64,000 bases of DNA from an uncultured Lachnospiraceae bacterium. Its GTDB lineage: Bacteria; Bacillota; Clostridia; Lachnospirales; Lachnospiraceae. The notes below the pieces were generated by a model, which was not told the origin of the DNA, searched no databases, and saw only the letters and a program-made list of their open reading frames with translations. Position numbers and translations under genes: made by a program. Shown here one piece after another: positions 1 to 8,295 of this stretch (positions within the stretch are counted from its first letter, which is position 1; every line of letters starts with the position of its first letter). The DNA lies in the NCBI GenBank assembly GCA_947631955.1, contig CANRNJ010000003.1, forward strand, positions 157,319 through 221,318, given 5' to 3'.

Positions 1-1150
1 CCGCCGCCTCGCTGTTGTCACCGCCAAACAGGGCGTCCAGAAGGGCCTTTGCCAGAACGGCCAGATAAATGGATATCGGAAAAGCCGCGATGCATATCCT
101 GCGGACCGCCCTGCCGATCCGTTCCCGCATTACACGGTATTCTTCCCGCTCATATACACTACAGATCCTGCCCGGCATGGAATAGACGTTCAGAACGGTA
201 AACGCTGCGCCGACTCCGATCAGCACGGCACATTTTCCGTAGTAGTCGCCCCATATTGCCGTGCGCTGCGGCTCCATTTCCAGTTTGTTCATACAGTAAC
301 CGGCCATACGCTGATCGATCAGCATAAACAGATTGGACAGGATGGCCACAAGTCCAAGCGGCACACTGTTATCCAGTATCAGCCTCTGGATGGTATACTG
401 CGTTTCCATCCGCCTGCTGTTGTCCATTCCCAATTTGCCCCTCAGTGTCCCGGAATAGATCACATATACGATCAGCAGATGAAGCGTCGTAATGATCTGT
501 GACAGCATCACTCCCATCATCGCGCCCATCGCGCCGTAGGCGTAAGCCAGTGCGTCGTTCTGCTTTAAGGCCGCCACTTTTAACCCGTATGTGTACAGCA
601 TATCGGAGCAGAACACCGCGGCAGCCGCCATGGAGATGCTCTCCACATACTGCGAGTGCGCCGTGAGCATACCCAGTCCATACCCGTTGAAATATCCGCG
701 GAACGTTCCGATAAAGGACGCAAAGACTACGACCGGCGCCGCCGCCATGACCGCCATGCGCGAATAAGGCTCCAGCGCAAGGATCCCGGCGATCTTGGAT
801 GCCAGTGCAGCAAGAAGGACCGCCGCCGCCATGCTGACCACAAAGTCCATAAAAAACGCGGTGCGGAAGACTTTCTTTGCGTTGCGGTATTGTTCCCTTT
901 TCACCCGGTAGCGGATGATACCGGTCAATGCTGCCGTAATGCTGTAGGACGTAAAAAGCGTCAGCAGAAAAAAGATCTCGAACGCCGGCGCGAACATTCC
1001 CACGCCGCTGCTCCCCATCGTCTTATACAGCGGTATGCGCATGATCAGAATGATGGCATAAGAAAGCACCCCCGCATACTGCGCCAACGGATTCTTGACC
1101 GCTCTGTTGAACAGGCTCCCCTGAATATTTTCTTTCTTTCGTATTCTCAT
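1..1150 (-). CDS. MurJ/SpoVB-type lipid or polysaccharide flippase, 3' end outside the window
   Basis: The frame is open from an ATG at 1150 to the window edge, giving about 383 residues without a stop. The product is a chain of hydrophobic segments typical of the MATE-like MOP superfamily; an N-terminal stretch reading NPLAQYAGVLSYAIILIMR and a later GTFRGYFNGYGLG are typical of the MurJ/SpoVB polysaccharide-transport branch, which flips lipid-linked precursors across the membrane. An AAAGGA lies upstream of the start. It follows ybeY by about 39 bp and could be co-transcribed with it. Whether it acts in peptidoglycan, spore cortex or capsule synthesis cannot be told from this part. The C-terminus is missing because the window ends. 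Confidence 0.85.
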   Translation of the reverse strand, partial: MRIRKKENIQGSLFNRAVKNPLAQYAGVLSYAIILIMRIPLYKTMGSSGVGMFAPAFEIFFLLTLFTSYSITAALTGIIRYRVKREQYRNAKKVFRTAFFMDFVVSMAAAVLLAALASKIAGILALEPYSRMAVMAAAPVVVFASFIGTFRGYFNGYGLGMLTAHSQYVESISMAAAAVFCSDMLYTYGLKVAALKQNDALAYAYGAMGAMMGVMLSQIITTLHLLIVYVIYSGTLRGKLGMDNSRRMETQYTIQRLILDNSVPLGLVAILSNLFMLIDQRMAGYCMNKLEMEPQRTAIWGDYYGKCAVLIGVGAAFTVLNVYSMPGRICSVYEREEYRVMRERIGRAVRRICIAAFPISIYLAVLAKALLDALFGGDNSEAA

Positions 1151-1189
1151 ATCCAACCCATTTCCTTTTATCCCATTGCCGGATCCCAT

Positions 1190-1693
1190 TCAGTCATTTC
1201 TCGTAATGCCAAGCTGTGTGAGGACAGCCTCCTGTTTTGCTTCCATGACGCCGGCCTCCTGCTCCTCCATATGATCGTAGCCGCACAGATGAAACATGCT
1301 GTGGGCCGTCAAAAAAGCAAATTCCCGGTAAACGCTGTGTCCGTACTCTTCGGCCTGCGCCATGACGCGGTCTGTCGAGATAATAATGTCGCCGAGCACC
1401 AATTCGCCGCTGTCCGGGTCAAAATGATCCGCTTCACCCGACTCCACAGCCGAAAAGTCACCGGCTCTCTCAAACGATATGTTGGGAAACGACAATACGT
1501 CCGTTTCCCGGTCGATCCCCCGGTATTCCCGGTTGAACTGGCGGATCCCCTCGTTGTCCGTCAAGAGCAGGCTTACCGTCGTTTCATAAGGGCAGCCTTC
1601 CATTTCCATGACCGCTTCCATGATCCGCTGTAAAGTGTCCTGAACGTCAAACGGCATACAGACTTCCGTTTCATTTTCAACGTAAGAAGTCAT
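1190..1693 (-). CDS. ybeY: Endoribonuclease YbeY (rRNA maturation factor)
   Basis: A 167-aa protein starting MTSYVENE. It carries the YbeY zinc triad H-x3-H-x5-H as HSMFHLCGYDH near residues 133-143, preceded by the conserved TDVLSFP-type strand. YbeY is a zinc-dependent single-strand endoribonuclease for 16S rRNA 3' maturation and ribosome quality control in the cytoplasm. The same frame is open about 80 codons further upstream, but that extension lies in the coding region of the pgpH-like gene and resembles no YbeY. The ATG at 1693 overlaps the upstream stop by 17 bp, indicating translational coupling. The gene order phoH, pgpH-like, ybeY is the standard Firmicutes arrangement. Confidence 0.95.
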   Translation of the reverse strand: MTSYVENETEVCMPFDVQDTLQRIMEAVMEMEGCPYETTVSLLLTDNEGIRQFNREYRGIDRETDVLSFPNISFERAGDFSAVESGEADHFDPDSGELVLGDIIISTDRVMAQAEEYGHSVYREFAFLTAHSMFHLCGYDHMEEQEAGVMEAKQEAVLTQLGITRND

Positions 1694-2876
1694 AGTATAA
1701 TTTCTCCTCGACAAAGATTTTCTGCATGGCCCGTATCTGCGCCAGCGAGATCTCGTTCTCCCACAGCTCGTCCGTTTCCAGTTTGCTGCGGAATACGGTG
1801 TCGATAATCTGTTCATAGTCAAGTTCCGCCTTGGGATCCTTTTCAAGCAGATACAGTATAGAGGAAACGATCGTATCCGCAAACAGCACGACGATCGTTT
1901 CTTTCGACACGATCTTCTCGGATCCATCCACATACTCTTTCAGTATTTTTCTGGTATTGGCAGGGAAATGATACTCGCTGCAGATAGACGAAACATTTGC
2001 CCATGTATTTTCACCCTTCAGTATGCCGATCCTGTGATAATAGGCACAGGCCTTCGCCGCGGCATCGTCAAGTCCCAGTCTTCTCGCGATCCGGTCGCTC
2101 AAATAAGCCGTATGGACCGCATGGTAATACTCTTCCTTGGACATGTCCTTAAGCTGCACCAGAAGCGGAAATTCGGGGTCGTTGATCTCCATATATTTTT
2201 CCCTGTTCCGATGGATCACGGCCGTGCTGAATATCTTAAGGCTGACCAGCAGCAGGATACAGCATACGATCAGATTGATGCCTGGAATGGTAAACTGAGC
2301 CGCCGACAACGGTTCCTGAGAAAGCAGGATCACATTGGCCGTCAGGCACAGCATCAGAATCGCAAGGGATATGAACATCGGCAGGCCGACTTTAAACTCC
2401 TCGTTCAGCGTGCTGAAGACCAGGATCCCGGCCGCACCGCTGATAAAATACAGCCAGAATACGGAAAAAGAGCTGCCCGCCAGATTCACGGACAGAAGAA
2501 GGCACACGCTTCCCGCTGCAAGTCCCGTGATATCGTCGCTGAATACGCCTAAGAGAACAAAGAGCACCAAAAACGGCCATCCGGTCACCGGCAGATAAGG
2601 CAGGAGCACGGATGCGGCCAGACTGAACAGGTACATCGCGGCAAACCGCATATACTTTCCTTCGTTGCGGTAGATAAAACGGTGGTTGATCTCCTCCAAG
2701 GTATAGGAAAAGATCACGATCCCCGTACCCGCAAGGATCATGACGATATTGCGGATCAGGATCTCCGTATTCTTTCCATAGAGCAGGCTGCCGCCCCACG
2801 CGATCACGCCGGAAGCCGCAAACATCAGCCCGAAAAATAGTATTCTCTTTATGGTCTGTTTTTTATTTTTTTCCAC
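1677..2876 (-). CDS. PgpH/YqfF-like membrane protein with degenerate HD domain
   Basis: About 399 aa from a GTG at 2876 with AGGA nine bases upstream; an earlier GTG at 2909 would add 11 residues but has its only SD-like bases directly against it. The N-terminal half is a multi-pass membrane region. The C-terminal half aligns by eye with the 7TM-HD phosphodiesterases of the PgpH/YqfF type (c-di-AMP hydrolysis), including the late LFADTIVSSI and the final helix. The large extracellular domain of PgpH is absent. The catalytic HD doublet reads YYHRIG instead of YYHDIG and the second His cluster is lost, so hydrolysis is unlikely; it may be a sensor or scaffold. Position between phoH and ybeY supports the family call. 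Confidence 0.85.
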   Translation of the reverse strand: MEKNKKQTIKRILFFGLMFAASGVIAWGGSLLYGKNTEILIRNIVMILAGTGIVIFSYTLEEINHRFIYRNEGKYMRFAAMYLFSLAASVLLPYLPVTGWPFLVLFVLLGVFSDDITGLAAGSVCLLLSVNLAGSSFSVFWLYFISGAAGILVFSTLNEEFKVGLPMFISLAILMLCLTANVILLSQEPLSAAQFTIPGINLIVCCILLLVSLKIFSTAVIHRNREKYMEINDPEFPLLVQLKDMSKEEYYHAVHTAYLSDRIARRLGLDDAAAKACAYYHRIGILKGENTWANVSSICSEYHFPANTRKILKEYVDGSEKIVSKETIVVLFADTIVSSILYLLEKDPKAELDYEQIIDTVFRSKLETDELWENEISLAQIRAMQKIFVEEKLYYDFLR

Positions 2877-3876
2877 GTTCGTAATTCCTGTTTCTTGCCT
2901 TCGGTTCACTCCGCTTTTTCTCTGCGGTTTCGTATGTTTCGTATGCCCTGACGATCTTCTGTACCAGCGGGTGCCGCACCACGTCCTTGCTGCTCAACCG
3001 GCAGAAGGCAATATCGTCTATCTTGGACAACACCCTGACCGCCACATCCAGTCCCGACTTTGCATCGGGCAGCAGATCTTTCTGCGACGCATCTCCCGTC
3101 ACGATCACCTTAGAGCCGAAACCGATACGGGTCAGGAACATTTTCATCTGCGCCGGTGTCGTGTTCTGCGCTTCGTCCAGAATGATATATGCGTTGTCCA
3201 GCGTCCTGCCGCGCATATAGGCAAGAGGCGCGACCTCGATCAGGCCTTTTTCCATATTCTTTACAAAACTCTCTGCGCCCATGATCTGGTACAGCGCGTC
3301 ATAAAGCGGCCTCAGATAGGGATCCACCTTGCTCTGCAGATCGCCCGGCAGAAATCCAAGCTTCTCTCCCGCCTCGATCGCCGGTCTTGTCAGAATGATG
3401 CGTCCGACCTCGTTGTTTTTAAAAGCCGTGATGGCCATCGCCATTGCCAGATATGTCTTGCCGGTTCCCGCAGGGCCGATGCCGAACACGATCATATGAT
3501 CCCGGATAGCGTCCACATACTGCTTCTGTCCGAGAGTCTTAGGCTTGATCGGCTTGCCGCTTATCGTATGACAGATACAGTCGCCGTCTATCTCCAGCAG
3601 AATGTCGTCATCTCTTTCGCCTTCCATCTCGATCGCATAATTCACGTTCTGCTCTTCCAACGTATTTCCTCTCTCCGACAGGGCCAAAAGTTCCCGCATC
3701 ACATGGGATGCCTTTATGACCGCTTCTCTGTTCCCGCTGATCTTCACCACCCCGTCGCGGTTCACGATCGCCACTCCAAGGTCGTCCTCGATCTTTCTGA
3801 TATAGGCATCCTTACTGCCGAACAGATTCTGCATATGCTCCGCCGGCACATCGATGCTGTCGATAAATTCTTCCAT
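2863..3876 (-). CDS. phoH: PhoH family ATPase
   Basis: A 337-aa protein with Walker A GPAGTGKTY at about 134-142 and Walker B IILDEAQ at about 231-237, plus an N-terminal KH-like RNA-binding segment. PhoH proteins are cytoplasmic P-loop NTPases associated with RNA metabolism and ribosome maturation, and commonly sit beside ybeY. The start chosen is ATG 3876, with GAGG 12 bases upstream. The longer open frame begins inside yqfD with an Arg/Pro-rich extension that does not fit the family. The end overlaps the following pgpH-like gene by 14 bp. Confidence 0.95.
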   Translation of the reverse strand: MEEFIDSIDVPAEHMQNLFGSKDAYIRKIEDDLGVAIVNRDGVVKISGNREAVIKASHVMRELLALSERGNTLEEQNVNYAIEMEGERDDDILLEIDGDCICHTISGKPIKPKTLGQKQYVDAIRDHMIVFGIGPAGTGKTYLAMAMAITAFKNNEVGRIILTRPAIEAGEKLGFLPGDLQSKVDPYLRPLYDALYQIMGAESFVKNMEKGLIEVAPLAYMRGRTLDNAYIILDEAQNTTPAQMKMFLTRIGFGSKVIVTGDASQKDLLPDAKSGLDVAVRVLSKIDDIAFCRLSSKDVVRHPLVQKIVRAYETYETAEKKRSEPKARNRNYERGKK

Positions 3877-3895
3877 ATATCCAATTGCCTCGCTG

Positions 3896-5161
3896 CTATT
3901 GGGCAGCACCGGCCTGTTCCGTTCCCTCCCCGTCGGCGCCGTCCCCGTTTTCGACCGGCTGCGTCGCGGTCGGCACAAGCGATACCGCCGATTCTTCCAA
4001 CTGCATCTGGGCATTTAAGACCCAATTTGTACTATTCTTTTTAATTGTAACATTTTTTTCGATAATTTGTACCCCTTTTTCCTCTAAAGTTGATATTATT
4101 TTGTTCCACTCTTCCCGCATGATCTCATTCATCTCTTCTTCCGTGTGTCTGCGCTTGACCATATCATATTCCTGAACCGTTTTTTCCCCGTAATAGATCG
4201 GAAGATAGAGATTATCCAAAAGCCTGACCTGCTTCTTCTCGCCGCTTATGTCATAATTTTCATAGTTGATCGATCCCCACCGCAGATCCCATTCCTTATC
4301 CTTCGTCCCCAACATGAACATTTTCTTCTGCCGACCGGAATAGACCTTCTCCTCATACAGAATGTCCCGTTTGACGGAAATCGATTCGGGATACTGCAGC
4401 CGGATATCCGCATCGGAACGGACAAACTGATACCTGCGTATCGTTGTGTCCTCATTGTAGACCGGAACCGCGCCGCTTACAAGTATGTCCCCTTTCTCCA
4501 CGGCATCTCCCAGAGCCGCCTGCGGCACGCCGCTTCTGGTAATGATGTAGGACACCGTCCCCGCTCTGGAAGCTGTCAAGTCCATTCCCTCCGTCTTCGC
4601 GGCCTGATCGTTCCGGTCATAAGACGGCATCTCATTTTCTTTGATGCTGATAAGGAGCGTGGTCCCTTTCAGCTGAACGGACGTCCATGTGATCACATCA
4701 TAGTCTTCCCGCAGACTGCTCTCCAGTTTTGCAATGTCCAGACGCTTTTTTTGCATGGACACGCGGATCCCCTTATCTTCCAGATAATCGAGGAGCACAT
4801 CCTGCGTGAGAGTGTAGTTGCCTTCGATCCTGATATTCCAGATAAACTGCGACATCAGCATCCAGAAGATCATACACCCTGCAAAACCTGCGACAAAGAT
4901 CTTCCGGCGCTGCATTTTGGACATAAAAAAAGGCAGTCCATATCTTTTCAGAACGGATGCCTTAGTTCCGGTCTTTTTCAGAAGCGGTCTTAAGGCAAAG
5001 AAACCTTTCACGCTTATATTCATGGTAGTGTATCCGCCGTGATCCACGATATCCCATACCAGTATATCGTGATTACCGCAAAGGTTGAGAAACCTTTCCG
5101 TCGAATATCCCCACACCTTGATCGTCACATACCCTCTGATATATTGTATCCAATGAAGCAT
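3896..5161 (-). CDS. yqfD: Sporulation protein YqfD
   Basis: A 421-aa protein with one clear transmembrane segment near residues 87-108 (IFVAGFAGCMIFWMLMSQFI). It is flanked by the basic MQRRK and a large extracytoplasmic region containing the family's IRIEGNYTLTQDVLLDYLEDKG-type start, a POTRA-like fold. YqfD is a sigma-E-controlled forespore-engulfment/spore-coat associated protein in Bacillus; its precise role is unresolved. It sits directly downstream of yqfC (15 bp) and 19 bp before phoH, which is the conserved order. The C-terminal 25 residues are Gly/Ala/Glu-rich and probably disordered. Confidence 0.93.
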   Translation of the reverse strand: MLHWIQYIRGYVTIKVWGYSTERFLNLCGNHDILVWDIVDHGGYTTMNISVKGFFALRPLLKKTGTKASVLKRYGLPFFMSKMQRRKIFVAGFAGCMIFWMLMSQFIWNIRIEGNYTLTQDVLLDYLEDKGIRVSMQKKRLDIAKLESSLREDYDVITWTSVQLKGTTLLISIKENEMPSYDRNDQAAKTEGMDLTASRAGTVSYIITRSGVPQAALGDAVEKGDILVSGAVPVYNEDTTIRRYQFVRSDADIRLQYPESISVKRDILYEEKVYSGRQKKMFMLGTKDKEWDLRWGSINYENYDISGEKKQVRLLDNLYLPIYYGEKTVQEYDMVKRRHTEEEMNEIMREEWNKIISTLEEKGVQIIEKNVTIKKNSTNWVLNAQMQLEESAVSLVPTATQPVENGDGADGEGTEQAGAAQ

Positions 5162-5176
5162 CTCCTGTCATCTCCG

Positions 5177-5476
5177 TCACACATATCTGACAGCCTCTAT
5201 GCTGCCGCTGATTTTCATGTCTTCATTGGTATAATAATCGATCGAAAGCCTTTTTCCCTCAAAACAGATCCGGCGGTTCTTTCCCTGAAGGACAATGGAC
5301 TCCGTGGTATACTCTATGATTCCTTTATAATTCTCTATAAAAGCTTCACGATCCCCGGTGATCGTTACGATGGACGCCCCCAGCATCGTATCTTTCGGGA
5401 GTTTGAGCGATTCCACGATCAACTCCTTGGAATTTGTTAATGCCGACAGCGGCGTTTTCCTGCGATCTCTTTTCAT
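5177..5476 (-). CDS. yqfC: Sporulation protein YqfC
   Basis: A 99-aa protein with the YqfC core: LKLPKDTMLGASIVTITGDREAFIENYKG followed by beta-rich TTESIVLQ and NRRICFEGKRLSIDYYTNEDMKI (shown as separate parts, not as one string). YqfC is a small sporulation protein of unknown mechanism, related in fold to YabP and paired with YqfD. No good Shine-Dalgarno sequence precedes the ATG at 5476, so a slightly different start is possible. The 120 bases upstream, up to pdp, hold no gene. Confidence 0.9.
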   Translation of the reverse strand: MKRDRRKTPLSALTNSKELIVESLKLPKDTMLGASIVTITGDREAFIENYKGIIEYTTESIVLQGKNRRICFEGKRLSIDYYTNEDMKISGSIEAVRYV

Positions 5477-5597
5477 AGTAAACTATATGATGCGCGCAGG
5501 CATTTCATACCTGAATCTTTACCGCCGGTTCCCGCGCAGAAGAGCCGCTGCAGATTTTGACGGCGCCGCTTTTCTTTTTCCCAAACCGGAAAGGGAT

Positions 5598-6902
5598 CTA
5601 TTTTATGACGCCCCGGATCAGTTCTCTCTTGGGCGGCTGTTCCTCCGATATGTGGTAAGCCTTCAAAAACCGCTCTTTCGCCGCGGAAAGTTTCTCCCTG
5701 TCATTGGCGTATATTGTGGCAAGCGGTTCGCCCGCCGATACCGGATCCCCGGTCTTCTTATGAAGCACAAGCCCCACCGAAAGATCGATGGCGCTTTCTT
5801 TGGTTTCCCGTCCGCCGCCAAGGATCAGGGAGCAGACGCCCACTTCGTCGCAGTCTATTTTCCCGATATAACCGCTCTGGGGCGAAGGGATCTCTTCCGC
5901 CATGTCCGCCTCCGGCAGCCGTGAGGTGTCGTACACGTCCTGCGGATCTCCTCCCTGCGCCCGGACAAATTCCGCCAGTTTGTCCAGAGCCTTTCCGTTT
6001 TCAATGACCTGCGCCAGTTTATCCCGCCCTTCTTTTTCATCCGCTGCGGCGCCGCCTGCGATCAGCATACAGGTCCCCAGAGTCATGCACAGCTGCCTGA
6101 AATCCTCCGGGCCCTCGCCGCGCAGAGCGGCTATCGCCTCTTTGACTTCCAAAGCGTTTCCGACCGCATACCCAAGGGGCTGATCCATATCCGACACCAC
6201 GGCTATGGTCTTTTTCCCGGCCAGATTCCCCAGTGTGGTCATTTCCCGCGCCAGTGCGAACGCATCGGGCTCTTCCTTCATGAAAGCGCCGCTTCCCGTC
6301 TTCACATCCAGCACTATCGCATCGGCGCCGGAAGCCAGTTTCTTGCTCATGATAGAACTCGCGATCAGCGACATGTTATCCACGGTAGCCGTCACGTCCC
6401 GCAGGGCGTACAGCTTCTTATCCGCAGGAGCGATGTCCGCGGTCTGTCCCATGATCGAGATGCCGATATCGTTTACCTGTTTTATAAAATGCTGCGCGCT
6501 GATACCTGTCGTGAATCCCTTAAAACTCTCCAGTTTATCGATCGTTCCGCCGGTATGGCCCAGTCCCCTGCCGCTCATTTTGGCGATCTTCGCGCCGCAT
6601 GCGGCCGCCATCGGAGCCAGAGCAATGGATGTCTTGTCCCCCACGCCGCCCGTAGAATGTTTATCCACCTTGATCCCCGCTATGCCGCTCAGATCCATCC
6701 GGCCGCCGCTGTCCGCCATCGCCGTTGTGAGCGCCGCCGTTTCCTGCGCATCCATTCCCCGAAAATAGACCGCCATCATCATGGCCGACATCTGATAATC
6801 CGGGATGCGTCCGGCCGTATATTCCGCGATCATATATTCGATCTCTTCACGGCTCAGACGGCCCCCGTTTTTCTTTTTCATAATAAGATCATACATCCTC
6901 AT
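5598..6902 (-). CDS. pdp: Pyrimidine-nucleoside phosphorylase
   Basis: A 434-aa member of the thymidine/pyrimidine-nucleoside phosphorylase family. It carries the phosphate-binding KHSTGGVGDKTS near residue 81 and the MSGRGLGHTGGTIDKLE signature near 108-125. It reversibly splits uridine, thymidine and deoxyuridine into base plus (deoxy)ribose-1-phosphate for pyrimidine salvage, using the helical alpha domain and the alpha/beta domain typical of the family. Length equals the usual 430-440 aa. The start at 6902 has AGGAGG ten bases upstream. It follows rlmH by 15 bp. No deo genes accompany it here. Confidence 0.95.
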   Translation of the reverse strand: MRMYDLIMKKKNGGRLSREEIEYMIAEYTAGRIPDYQMSAMMMAVYFRGMDAQETAALTTAMADSGGRMDLSGIAGIKVDKHSTGGVGDKTSIALAPMAAACGAKIAKMSGRGLGHTGGTIDKLESFKGFTTGISAQHFIKQVNDIGISIMGQTADIAPADKKLYALRDVTATVDNMSLIASSIMSKKLASGADAIVLDVKTGSGAFMKEEPDAFALAREMTTLGNLAGKKTIAVVSDMDQPLGYAVGNALEVKEAIAALRGEGPEDFRQLCMTLGTCMLIAGGAAADEKEGRDKLAQVIENGKALDKLAEFVRAQGGDPQDVYDTSRLPEADMAEEIPSPQSGYIGKIDCDEVGVCSLILGGGRETKESAIDLSVGLVLHKKTGDPVSAGEPLATIYANDREKLSAAKERFLKAYHISEEQPPKRELIRGVIK

Positions 6903-6917
6903 ATGCGGTGTACCTCC

Positions 6918-7397
6918 TTATTTGTGATACGGTTCTCCGTTTATGATGCGGTAAGCACGGTAGATCTGCTCCAGCAGAATGACCCGCATAAGCTGATGCG
7001 GAAAAGTCATTTTAGAAAAGCTGACCGTCAGGTCAGCTTTCTTGCGAACTTCTTCATGGAGCCCCAGAGAACCGCCGATAATAAACTGTATATGGCTCTC
7101 TCCCTCCGTTGCAAGCCCGCTGATCTTCTCCGCGAACCCAAGGGAATCGAACATTTGTCCACGCATATCCAGTGCGACGATATAGGCGTCCTTTTTGATA
7201 TGTTTTATTATGGCATCCGCTTCTTTGCGCTTAACGGCTTCCTCTATGGATGCGGCCGCCTTGTCCGGCGTCTTCTCATCCTCCACCTGAACGATCTCCA
7301 GCCTGCAGTAACGGCTCAGACGTTTCCCGTACTCTGCAATGGCATCCGCATAAAATTTTTCCTTGATCTTACCGACCGCAATGATCGTTATCTTCAT
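6918..7397 (-). CDS. rlmH: 23S rRNA pseudouridine-1915 N3-methyltransferase RlmH
   Basis: A 159-aa SPOUT methyltransferase that methylates pseudouridine 1915 in helix 69 of 23S rRNA, using SAM, on the assembled ribosome. Visible family marks are the N-terminal MKITIIAVGKIKE, the knot sequence FIIGGSLGLHEEV and the C-terminal MTFPHQLMRVILLEQIYRA followed by NGEPYHK at the very end. Length matches the family exactly. GGAGC precedes the ATG at 7397. Confidence 0.97.
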   Translation of the reverse strand: MKITIIAVGKIKEKFYADAIAEYGKRLSRYCRLEIVQVEDEKTPDKAAASIEEAVKRKEADAIIKHIKKDAYIVALDMRGQMFDSLGFAEKISGLATEGESHIQFIIGGSLGLHEEVRKKADLTVSFSKMTFPHQLMRVILLEQIYRAYRIINGEPYHK

Positions 7398-7447
7398 TCT
7401 GCTCCAGACACTTCCTGCCGTGTAAACGGCCTCTTGGCACGGACTCT

Positions 7448-8155
7448 TTACGGGAATAGATTCTGATAATACTCATCTATAAAATGTTCCAAAAGGCCCT
7501 GATCGAGATTCATGAATTTGTTGTTTATGATCTCTTTCATCCGATTGGTCCGTTTAAAATACTTCTGTTCCTCCGGCATGTCTTCTTCAAGGGACTCCCG
7601 GTCGATCTGTTCCGCGTCCAGATTTTCTTCGCACCATTTCGTCAATTCCGCCACCAGAGAGTTTTCCGACTGCGCTTGGACAAGCAGGACCTTGGATGCC
7701 CGTATGGACACGACGCCGAACACGATAAAAAGAATAAACAGCGCGCCCATCACACCGCAGATCAGATATTTCGTGGTGCTCACATTCTGAAACACAGGAA
7801 TGATGTCCATAAACACAAGCAGCACGCCCGCAAAACCAAGTATTCCCACAATGAACAGCGTATAGGCCGAAACTTTGTTGTCTTCCGCTTTCACCGCGCT
7901 GTCCTGATACGCATGATACAGGATCGGCTCCTCGTCCGGTCCTTCCCCGTCTTCCGGCATTTCCTCATCAGGCCCTGAATCCGCTGCGGACGCAGGATCG
8001 AAGAACATTTCCGCCGCCGCCATCTGCGCTTCATACGGTCCGGCGCTTGGTTCTTTCGTGTCGTCTTCCAGCTGGTCCACCAGTTCGACCTGACACTCGG
8101 CACAGACTTTGATCCCTTCCCTATACTCATTCCTGCATATCGGACACCAAGGCAT
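7448..8155 (-). CDS. Zinc-ribbon membrane protein of unknown function
   Basis: A 235-aa protein beginning MPWCPICRNEY. The start is ATG 8155, placed ten bases after AGGAG; the GTG nine bases upstream is too close to that site. The N-terminus has a four-Cys zinc ribbon (CPIC and CAEC at about residues 4-7 and 18-21), followed by an acidic low-complexity stretch. There are then two adjacent transmembrane helices at about 97-117 and 127-150 and a cytoplasmic-type tail with several Glu/Lys. It may be a signal-dependent membrane adaptor, but nothing shows its role. A strong promoter lies upstream (8220-8248), and rlmH and pdp could be read through from it. Confidence 0.8.
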   Translation of the reverse strand: MPWCPICRNEYREGIKVCAECQVELVDQLEDDTKEPSAGPYEAQMAAAEMFFDPASAADSGPDEEMPEDGEGPDEEPILYHAYQDSAVKAEDNKVSAYTLFIVGILGFAGVLLVFMDIIPVFQNVSTTKYLICGVMGALFILFIVFGVVSIRASKVLLVQAQSENSLVAELTKWCEENLDAEQIDRESLEEDMPEEQKYFKRTNRMKEIINNKFMNLDQGLLEHFIDEYYQNLFP

Positions 8156-8219
8156 AAACGTCACGCTCCTTACCGCAAAAAGTCTAAAATGATGCCAAAA
8201 TAAACCAATTCATAGCTTT

Positions 8220-8248
8220 ATTTTATTATCATTCTACACAAAATGCAA
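8220..8248 (-). promoter_or_regulatory. Sigma-A promoter for the zinc-ribbon gene (and possibly rlmH-pdp)
   Basis: On the minus strand TTGCAT (8243-8248) and TAAAAT (8220-8225) are separated by exactly 17 bases, about 65 bp before the start at 8155. Confidence 0.65.
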
Positions 8249-8295
8249 TCTTTTCTATCGTGTGTCTTCACATTCTGTTTGTGTGGTCTCACTTC

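Noticed and set aside
656-4993. Plus-strand frames across the flippase, ybeY, pgpH-like, phoH and yqfD genes.
   Set aside because: The minus strand carries a coherent set of known genes with start sites and overlaps; these frames match nothing.
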